A program made the translations under genes and the position numbers. From CAZCCV01 sp964497515 (GTDB lineage Bacteria; Armatimonadota; UBA5829; DTLH01), in assembly GCA_964497515.1 (NCBI GenBank), contig CAZCCV010000039.1, positions 1 through 19,102 on the forward strand: DNA of 19,102 nucleotides. The letters are read 5' to 3'. This document shows positions 13,634 through 19,102 of this stretch, in pieces; the first letter of the stretch is position 1; the number at the start of each line of letters is the position of its first letter. Under the pieces are notes generated by a model, which worked only from the letters and a program-made list of their open reading frames with translations, had not been told where the DNA came from and searched no databases.

Positions 13634-14791
13634 ATGCAGGCTGAAGACTCTGTTGGATTAGTTGAAACGCAGTATTTCACCTTTGCCGAGCCACCGCACG
13701 AGATGGAACTCGAATGTGGAAAGAAACTCGGGCCGATTACGCTCGCCTATGAGACCTATGGAACTCTAAATGAGGACAAGAGCAATGCAATCCTCATTTT
13801 TCATGCTCTCTCTGGCGATGCACACGTAGCCGGACGCCATCAACCAACGGATAGAAAGCCTGGTTGGTGGGACAATATGGTAGGGCCTGGCAAAGCGTTC
13901 GATACAGCTAGGTACTATGTTGTCTGCATCAATGTCATCGGAGGCTGCGGAGGATCCACGGGCCCCTGCTCCATCGATCCCGCTACCAACAAATCTTACG
14001 GACTCCGTTTTCCTGTCGTAACGATCAAGGATATGGTTCGAGCTCAGAAGGTGCTGATTGACCATCTAGGGATTAGCCAACTCCTGTGTGTTGTGGGTGG
14101 TTCTATGGGTGGAATGCAAACACTGCAATGGGCCGTATCGTATCCGGAAAGTGTGAAAACCGTCATCCCCGTCGCAACTACTGCAAGGCAGAGTGCTCAA
14201 GCGATAGCCTTCGATGCCGTCGGTAGACATGCAATTATGGCTGATCCCAACTGGAAGGACGGCAACTATTGCGACTCAGGAAGCTCTCCAGATGCGGGAC
14301 TTGCAATCGCAAGGATGATTGGTCATATTACGTATCTATCTGACGCTTCAATGCGGCGCAAATTCGGCAGAGACCTTGTTGGCGATCAGTCGTACGGTTT
14401 TGGTGCTGACTTTCAGGTTGAAAGTTATCTGAATTACCAAGGCGGATCTTTTGTAAAGCGGTTCGATGCGAACAGCTATCTTTACATAACCAAAGCGCTC
14501 GATTACTTCGATTTGGCTGATGAAGGCGGTGGCGATTTGGTTGAGGCGTTTCGCCGTACACAGGCCAAATTTCTTGTTGTGTCGTTCACGTCAGATTGGC
14601 TGTTCCCTTCTTATCAATCCAAAGAGATGGTGTCCGCGCTTCGCAAAGCAGGCAAGGATGTTAGCTACGTGGAGATTAGCTCTGACTATGGCCACGATGC
14701 ATTTTTGCTTGAGGTGGAATCACTCAGCAAACTGATCACAAACTTTCTGAATAACTCCGGCGGATTGGGGAGAAGCCGTGGGAGTCGATAG
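13634..14791 (+). CDS. metX: Homoserine O-acetyltransferase
   Basis: 385-aa alpha/beta-hydrolase-fold acyltransferase that makes O-acetylhomoserine, the substrate of MetY encoded just upstream. The catalytic triad is visible as S157 in VVGGSMGGMQ, D321 in FTSDWLFP and H354 in YGHDAFLLE. Other family marks are LAYETYGTLN, HALSGDAHVAG, GWWDNMVGPGKAFDT, NVIGGCGGSTGP and FGRDL. Length is typical. Some family members use succinyl-CoA instead; acyl preference cannot be settled from sequence alone. It overlaps metW by 14 nt. It seems to have its own promoter in the 86-nt gap after metY. Confidence 0.93.
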   Translation: MQAEDSVGLVETQYFTFAEPPHEMELECGKKLGPITLAYETYGTLNEDKSNAILIFHALSGDAHVAGRHQPTDRKPGWWDNMVGPGKAFDTARYYVVCINVIGGCGGSTGPCSIDPATNKSYGLRFPVVTIKDMVRAQKVLIDHLGISQLLCVVGGSMGGMQTLQWAVSYPESVKTVIPVATTARQSAQAIAFDAVGRHAIMADPNWKDGNYCDSGSSPDAGLAIARMIGHITYLSDASMRRKFGRDLVGDQSYGFGADFQVESYLNYQGGSFVKRFDANSYLYITKALDYFDLADEGGGDLVEAFRRTQAKFLVVSFTSDWLFPSYQSKEMVSALRKAGKDVSYVEISSDYGHDAFLLEVESLSKLITNFLNNSGGLGRSRGSR

Positions 14792-15419
14792 ACGATCCAA
14801 TATGTGTTCTTCAACCGCGAACAATGCGCTGCCTGAATACAGATTCATCGCCAGCCTTGTTGATTCACAGCACTCAGTTCTTCACGTTGGTTGCGGTAAC
14901 GGTGATTTGCTGCGAATGTTGCAGGTTGAAAGAGAAGCCTTGGTACAGGGTATCGAACCCTCTGAATCCTCTGTTCAAGAATGTGTTGCCCGAGGGCTGA
15001 CGGTCTATCATGGCGATTTGGCTGAGGGGCTTGCAGATTTTCCTGATCAGTCGGTCGATTATGTAATAGCAACCAGATTGCTCCAGACAACGCAGCACCC
15101 AGCAGAGTTGATTGAAGCAATGGTGCGGGTTGGAAGAGTAGTGATCGTCAGCTTGCCGAACTATGCGTACTGGCGAACCAGGTTTGGCTTGCTTATGCGG
15201 GGAGGAATTCAACAGCCTCCTCTTCCGTGTGATTGCTCGGTATTTCCCCAGGTCTCCTTTACGACGATCAAGGCTTTTCGCACATTTTGCAGGGGCATGG
15301 GTATCAGAATCGAGAAAGAGTCAGGCATCATCACACGAACAAATGGCACAGCCTGCACGGTGCGGACTATTCGCAATCTGCTTGCCAACCTCGCTGTATT
15401 CCTCTTGGAAAGAGAGTAA
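14778..15419 (+). CDS. metW: Methionine biosynthesis protein MetW
   Basis: 213-aa SAM-methyltransferase-fold protein, the regular partner of MetX. Its precise role is debated; it is needed for, or enhances, homoserine acyltransfer in some bacteria. The SAM-binding motif is SVLHVGCGNGDLL (33-45), followed by VQGIEPSESSVQECVARGL, DFPDQSVDYVIATRLLQTTQHP (the MetW-specific LxQTxQ region) and LPNYAYWRTRFGLLMRG. The start is GTG 14778, chosen because GGGGAG lies about 6 nt upstream; ATG 14802 has no ribosome site. It overlaps the end of metX and is clearly coupled to it. Confidence 0.9.
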   Translation: MGVDRRSNMCSSTANNALPEYRFIASLVDSQHSVLHVGCGNGDLLRMLQVEREALVQGIEPSESSVQECVARGLTVYHGDLAEGLADFPDQSVDYVIATRLLQTTQHPAELIEAMVRVGRVVIVSLPNYAYWRTRFGLLMRGGIQQPPLPCDCSVFPQVSFTTIKAFRTFCRGMGIRIEKESGIITRTNGTACTVRTIRNLLANLAVFLLERE

Positions 15420-15423
15420 TAGA

Positions 15424-15909
15424 ATGAAGAAGCTCGTGTTTATTGTTATCTTTGTGATAGTGCTCTTGCTGATAGCCGGCTACTTCATAACGAGAGATCG
15501 CTCTTCCGATGAGGATCAGATTATTGCTGCGATTGAGTTCGGAAGGAGTAGCGTAGAGAAGAAATTGCTAAACGATGCTCTGTCCGTTGTGTCGGAGGAC
15601 TACGCCGATGACTTCGGTAACACTCGCAGAAGTTTGGCATCCTGGGCGCGAGGTCTGTTCCAAGGAGAAAGCCGTTGGACTGTCGCGGTCGACAAACCGG
15701 AAATCGTAATTAACGGCAATACTGCTGAAGCCCATACTGCAGTTCGATTGGCAGTAGTCGACTTGGAAGGTGTTGGCGCAGTGCATCCACGTAATATCAC
15801 GCTCCACTTCCGAAAAGAGAAGGCTAGACGCCTTCTGATTTATCCTGTAGAGCGATGGAGAGTCATCCGTATGGACGGCGTGGCTGACTATATGAAGAAT
15901 GCTCTCTGA
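15424..15909 (+). CDS. Membrane-anchored NTF2-like protein, function unknown
   Basis: 161-aa protein. Residues 1-22 are a single hydrophobic helix (KKLVFIVIFVIVLLLIAGYFI), so it is an anchored or exported protein. The rest (about 30-155) has the SnoaL/NTF2-like pattern: helices with DQIIAAIEFGRSSVEKK, ALSVVSEDYADDFGNTR, then beta strands (WTVAVDKPEIVINGNTAEAHTAVRL, NITLHFRKE, WRVIRMDG). No catalytic residues can be named. ATG 15424 lies 4 nt after the metW stop, with GGAAAGAGAG upstream. The frame extends back to 15163, but that part is metW in another frame. It is probably cotranscribed with metX-metW; a role in methionine synthesis is not implied. Confidence 0.7.
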   Translation: MKKLVFIVIFVIVLLLIAGYFITRDRSSDEDQIIAAIEFGRSSVEKKLLNDALSVVSEDYADDFGNTRRSLASWARGLFQGESRWTVAVDKPEIVINGNTAEAHTAVRLAVVDLEGVGAVHPRNITLHFRKEKARRLLIYPVERWRVIRMDGVADYMKNAL

Positions 15910-15970
15910 TTGAACAAATACTACCTGCTTGTTTGCAGTGACTATCCTCTAACTGTGCGAATAATATCAG

Positions 15971-16894
15971 CTATTTAGCAGGCCTTACCACGTATTTGTC
16001 TATGAGATGGTCGGGGTAGTACGATTCCTTTGCCTTGCGCAGGCCGGGATCGCCCAAGTCTTGTTCGCGATTGACGTATTTGTAATTTGCGGCAATGTCG
16101 GCGCAAAACTCTTGATTGATCACTTGATAGAGCCCCGGGTAAGCCGGATTTGCCTTCTCAAAGTGGATAACAACAGTGTCATCGTTCAATTCGCCCCCAA
16201 TACCAAACGCTGCTACACTCTCGTCAATGATGACTGCCCCAGCTAATAATCCTAAAGGTTCCAGCTGGTTCAGAGCTTCCATGACGGTGCAGTGCTCTGA
16301 TGCCAGACTTCGGTTCTCTGGAATGAAGCAGTCTCGAACGTCGCACCAGGTCCTCTGTAGCTTCCTGCAATCCTCTACAAGATCCGGAGTCACGCGCCGA
16401 TACTCGCAGTTGTATTTGGTGCGGAATTGCGCTATATGATTGCGCTTTCGGTGAAGTCGTCGCCCTGGCAGGTCGATTAGACTCTCCGATGTATACACAT
16501 AATCCGCATTATCTCTGTCTAGTTCAGATGTGTATAAGTTTGAATCGAGAAGCTGAACCATTTGGAGCGATACTCCGTAGATGTGGGGATCGTCCGTTTT
16601 CTGTGAAAGATACTGAATCATCCGTTGAGTTACCACATCCGGCTGATTTACACCAACCGGCGGCAAAGCAAAAGGAAGGCCGTTATCGTCGTGCATCAAG
16701 AGTGCGATACCGCCGTCAATTTTGGCGACGAGTGTGCCGTACTTTGCTCGCCACAGATATGCGTTTGCAAAGCTCAATTCAGAAACAACAGGCTGCTCAC
16801 GGCGGATTGCAGTCTCGATTGTTTCTCGGTCTGAGAGTCTTATCGCACGAAATTCGGGGAACTCGGGCAATTCATTATTGGGACTAGCTACCAA
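15971..16894 (-). CDS. DUF2156 (phosphatidylglycerol lysyltransferase C-domain-like) protein
   Basis: 307-aa soluble protein of the DUF2156 group, a double GNAT-like fold seen alone or as the C-terminal catalytic part of aminoacyl-phosphatidylglycerol synthases. Family marks: FRAIRLSDRETIE, ELSFANAYLWRAKYGT, ALPPVG, the DYVYTSESLIDLPGRRLHRKRNHIAQF segment, VAAFGIGGEL, HFEKANPAYPGLYQVINQEF and VNREQDLGDPGLRKAKESYYP. Membrane flippase helices are absent, so it is the stand-alone type whose substrate is unknown. An aminoacyl- or acetyltransferase is likely. The start is TTG 16894, with a perfect GGAGG 5 nt upstream; TTG 16906 is in frame but lies within that ribosome site. It converges with the metW-side cluster and diverges from the VanW gene. 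Confidence 0.8.
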   Translation of the reverse strand: MVASPNNELPEFPEFRAIRLSDRETIETAIRREQPVVSELSFANAYLWRAKYGTLVAKIDGGIALLMHDDNGLPFALPPVGVNQPDVVTQRMIQYLSQKTDDPHIYGVSLQMVQLLDSNLYTSELDRDNADYVYTSESLIDLPGRRLHRKRNHIAQFRTKYNCEYRRVTPDLVEDCRKLQRTWCDVRDCFIPENRSLASEHCTVMEALNQLEPLGLLAGAVIIDESVAAFGIGGELNDDTVVIHFEKANPAYPGLYQVINQEFCADIAANYKYVNREQDLGDPGLRKAKESYYPDHLIDKYVVRPAK

Positions 16895-16968
16895 TGGAAC
16901 CTCCAATCCGATAAAGTGAGTCTATCTCATGAGACTAGGAATGGTCAATATATATGCGGGAATTCACG

Positions 16969-16996
16969 TTGGAACCCGTGCTGTTAGTGGTAGAAT
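16969..16996 (+). promoter_or_regulatory. Promoter of the VanW-family gene
   Basis: TTGGAA (16969-16974), a 16-nt spacer and TGG-TAGAAT (TAGAAT at 16991-16996), again an extended -10. The leader to ATG 17038 contains a 6-bp hairpin GCACTG-TCTATT-CAGTGC (17005-17022) beginning close to the predicted transcription start. No strong ribosome site precedes the ATG. Confidence 0.45.
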
Positions 16997-17037
16997 GATT
17001 ACTGGCACTGTCTATTCAGTGCAGATTAATTGAGACT

Positions 17038-18219
17038 ATGATGAACTGGGTACCCAAAACTGCTAAAATGTATGTACCGCTGCTTATGCCAGTGATTCTT
17101 TTCACGGGCTGGCTCGCTGTGCGCAACCACCAATTGCGGCAGAATGCCGCGCCGTTCCAACTGTCGGATTACACTTGCAAGCCTAATCTTGGTGGTATTC
17201 TTGGATTGACAGATAGCATTGATTTGTCCCCTAACCTGTCTTTGCTCGATAGAGTTCTGCCTGCGGAACGCAGCCGAGCTGCCCTTATGAGTCGATTGGG
17301 GCTTACCAAACGACCTGCTATTGATTGGAAACAGTTTCCGGATGTTCTGGCGACGCATGAAATTGCACTGAAATCACACAATGATGAATTGGCAAATGTT
17401 CTGCTCGCAGCACAGGCTGTAGATTATTCAATTGTGAAAGGTGGCCAGGTATTCTCGTTCAATGCAGAGGTTGGAGAGCGTTCACTTGAACGTGGTTTTG
17501 TGCCTGGTCTGATGTATTCCAATGGTCAAGTGGTTTATGGCGTGGGAGGTGGCATCTGCATTGTCTCTACTGCGATTTTTGAGGCTGCATTAAGAGTCGG
17601 CTGTACCATAGTCGAACGCTCGCAACACTCAGGCCCTGTACGATATGCTGATCCTGGATTGGACGCGGCGGTTGTCTACGGGCATCTGGATTTGCAGTTT
17701 AGAAATGACAGCGACACACCGATTCTTCTTAGATGCAGAGTGGAAAGCGACAGACTCATCGTCACGTTTCTTGGTGTAAAGGAACCAGGCGTTGAAGTGA
17801 GTATCGTTCAAAAGGAATACGAAGAATTGCCGTTTCGAATTGTTGAGATTGAGGATGCCACTGTATCTGAAGGCTCAGTTAGAGTGCAATCACCTGGCAG
17901 GACAGGTTATATAGTCACTATCGTCCGCTACATACGAAAGAACGGTAAGCTGGTTGACAGAGAGGTTGTGTCTACCGATCTTATGCAGCCTAAAGACAAA
18001 ATCGTTTTGGTGCCGATATCTTCCAAAGTAGGCCATTCAGCAGCCGCAAAAGCGAATCATACGCCGAATGATTTCGATAAGGGGCGGCAATCCGGACTGG
18101 TTAGAGAGAATCAACCAAGTGCTGCAGCAGAGGAATTATCCGTTTACGACGAGCAACCGCAGCAATCCGATAGTCTTCCGCCTGTAGAAGTCAGTCTACA
18201 GATCAACAACAAGAATTGA
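17038..18219 (+). CDS. VanW-family cell-surface protein with C-terminal G5-like domain
   Basis: 393-aa protein with an N-terminal membrane anchor or uncleaved signal (about 10-27). A 75-residue spacer follows, then a VanW domain (about 110-245). Its diagnostic run includes GGQVFSFNAEVGERSLERGFV, the glycine-rich VVYGVGGGICIVSTAIFEAAL, the RSQHSGPVRYADPGLDAAVVYG segment and DLQFRN...PILLRC. A G5-like beta domain follows (about 260-330, VSIVQKEY...GRTGYIVTIVRYIRKNGKLVDREVVSTD). The C-terminal 60 residues are polar and probably disordered. VanW is named from a vancomycin-resistance cluster, but its biochemical role is unknown; a cell-wall role is general inference. ATGATG gives two adjacent starts, 17038 or 17041. 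No van resistance genes are nearby. Confidence 0.88.
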   Translation: MMNWVPKTAKMYVPLLMPVILFTGWLAVRNHQLRQNAAPFQLSDYTCKPNLGGILGLTDSIDLSPNLSLLDRVLPAERSRAALMSRLGLTKRPAIDWKQFPDVLATHEIALKSHNDELANVLLAAQAVDYSIVKGGQVFSFNAEVGERSLERGFVPGLMYSNGQVVYGVGGGICIVSTAIFEAALRVGCTIVERSQHSGPVRYADPGLDAAVVYGHLDLQFRNDSDTPILLRCRVESDRLIVTFLGVKEPGVEVSIVQKEYEELPFRIVEIEDATVSEGSVRVQSPGRTGYIVTIVRYIRKNGKLVDREVVSTDLMQPKDKIVLVPISSKVGHSAAAKANHTPNDFDKGRQSGLVRENQPSAAAEELSVYDEQPQQSDSLPPVEVSLQINNKN

Positions 18220-18220
18220 A

Positions 18221-18252
18221 ACAGTCCGACCAGCTGATGCTCGCCGGACTGT
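18221..18252. terminator. Shared hairpin terminator between convergent genes
   Basis: ACAGTCCG (18221-18228) pairs with CGGACTGT (18245-18252), and AGC-TGAT-GCT can stack inside. It lies just after the VanW stop and 13 nt from the stop of the convergent gene. On the minus strand it is followed by TTTCAATTCTT, so it probably acts better in that direction. Confidence 0.6.
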
Positions 18253-18265
18253 CCAATTGATAAAT

Positions 18266-18844
18266 TTACTTAGTTATATTTATCTTGACCGCATTAGATA
18301 TGCAGAATCCTCGTTCCCAAGCCGTTATTCGCCGCACTACCACAAGGGTGTAAACGCCATCTTCTTCAATGTTAAACCATTCATTGAGAAGGAGAGTATC
18401 GGGCGATGCAGTCTGTCCAGGGTTCAGATTAGCGGATCGCTTCGGTGGCATGGGGGATACTCTTCGAGTTGTTTCCTTCGAAGGTGGAACAGTAGCAGTA
18501 CCTTGTATGTCTTTTCCCGGTATCGGCTCGTTACGCAGAATTGATGGGCTTGTCGCTTCTGGGGTAAGAGGTACTGCGCTCCCATCTGCTCGGTAGAGTG
18601 CTAGTCGATAGTTCAAAAAAGGCACGGGATCGGAAATGTAGCGCGCAGGTATCTCGTTTTCGTTTCTGATGTGCACTAGCACTGGCATAGGTTTTCCCAG
18701 TTCATAGACACTTTGAACTGCTGTCACCGAAATTGCAATACCATTAATGCTATTGCCCCAGCTCTGCACGTTTGCTCTCTGCGCTGAGACGACTCCGATT
18801 GCGATTAATACTGTAGTGGCAACAGCCAAGAGAGATCTTCGCAT
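18266..18844 (-). CDS. Small secreted protein of unknown function
   Basis: 192-aa protein not assigned to a family. Starting at ATG 18844, residues 1-22 form a clear signal peptide (MRRSLLAVATTVLIAIGVVSAQ). The mature part has the alternating pattern of an Ig-like or cupredoxin-like beta sandwich (GIAISVTAVQSVYELGKPMPVLVHIRN, FLNYRLALYRADGSAVPL, DGVYTLVVVRRI). In between is a P, T and S-rich segment (about 105-145) that is probably flexible. The frame is open upstream to 19003, but that extension lacks a signal and is not credible. A GGAGG motif lies 13 nt before the ATG, farther than ideal. A binding or inhibitor domain is possible, for example like BsuPI-type Ig folds, but I cannot support it. 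Confidence 0.6.
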   Translation of the reverse strand: MRRSLLAVATTVLIAIGVVSAQRANVQSWGNSINGIAISVTAVQSVYELGKPMPVLVHIRNENEIPARYISDPVPFLNYRLALYRADGSAVPLTPEATSPSILRNEPIPGKDIQGTATVPPSKETTRRVSPMPPKRSANLNPGQTASPDTLLLNEWFNIEEDGVYTLVVVRRITAWERGFCISNAVKINITK

Positions 18845-18898
18845 TATTACGTGTATACCTCCAAGATTCTTGTTGTAGCATATTAATGCTGCGGCATC

Positions 18899-18907
18899 AT
18901 TGTAACA
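18899..18907 (-). promoter_or_regulatory. Extended -10 promoter of the small secreted protein gene
   Basis: Read on the minus strand: TGT-TACAAT, with GTGAAC 18 nt upstream of the hexamer as a poor -35. It would give a leader of about 48 nt containing the GGAGG motif. Confidence 0.35.
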
Positions 18908-19076
18908 TGACCCACGAGTCTTGTTCACGGTTCCAATTGTCCAACCATGCATAAAACAGACATAAAAGAGATGTTGACACGATAATCCTCGTTGTAGTAG
19001 CATACTTAGGTTGCCTTGGGGGTATATAGTAGATATCGTAAGGCGCCTACATTTCGTGGGTTAATGAAAAAAAGTA

Positions 19077-19082
19077 TTGACA
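19077..19082 (+). promoter_or_regulatory. TTGACA box at right edge, possible promoter of a gene beyond the window
   Basis: A perfect -35 hexamer TTGACA follows an A-rich tract (TTAATGAAAAAAAGTA). A -10 at 17-nt spacing would fall at 19100-19105, partly outside the window, so it cannot be confirmed. Confidence 0.25.
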
Positions 19083-19102
19083 TTAATCTTTGGGTTGTGG
19101 TA

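Noticed and set aside
15163..15423. N-terminal extension of the NTF2-like protein
   Set aside because: This stretch is metW in another frame; ATG 15424 directly precedes a membrane helix.

Overview
The window looks like a chromosomal segment of a diderm (outer-membrane) bacterium of moderate G+C. It carries an LptF/LptG-type permease and an LptD/OstA-like outer-membrane protein. It also carries families common in Terrabacteria: FtsEX with an M23 hydrolase, DUF951, and VanW. That mix would suit Armatimonadota or a similar diderm Terrabacteria lineage. This is inference from gene content; no rRNA or other phylogenetic marker is present.

Left part (1-5052, plus the start of the next operon): two copies of a 21-nt repeat sit at the very edge and abut what looks like the last ~40 codons of a TSUP (TauE/SafE) permease, coupled to a DUF1634 membrane protein. 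On the minus strand lie ftsE-ftsX-(EnvC-like M23 hydrolase) and then smpB, which has its own promoter. Divergently on the plus strand, an lptF/G-type permease is translationally coupled to an 815-aa LptD/OstA-like protein. The shared gap between the ftsE and lptF genes holds two back-to-back promoters.

Middle (7497-9177): a 570-bp gene-free, GC-rich gap carries, on the minus strand, two tandem GEMM-I (c-di-GMP-I) riboswitch aptamers, followed by a strongly palindromic region. No plausible reading frame follows them; transcription would run antisense into the 3' end of the lptD-like gene. Upstream on the same strand are a DUF951 gene and a NagD-type HAD phosphatase. This orphan tandem riboswitch is the most interesting signal in the window.

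Right part: a secreted glutaminase-A-like protein (DUF4964/5127/4965/1793 family) ends in a clear intrinsic terminator. Next come endonuclease V and a methionine cluster: metY, metX and metW, then a small membrane-anchored NTF2-like protein. metY is preceded by a possible leader-peptide/hairpin arrangement. metY makes homocysteine from O-acetylhomoserine and sulfide, metX makes O-acetylhomoserine, and metW is the usual partner of metX. The window ends with a stand-alone DUF2156 protein (minus), a VanW-family protein (plus) and a short secreted protein of unknown function (minus).

Several promoters share an extended -10 (TGN plus TATAAT-like). At smpB, lptF and metX the -10 lies 6-12 nt before the start codon, which predicts leaderless or nearly leaderless mRNAs.
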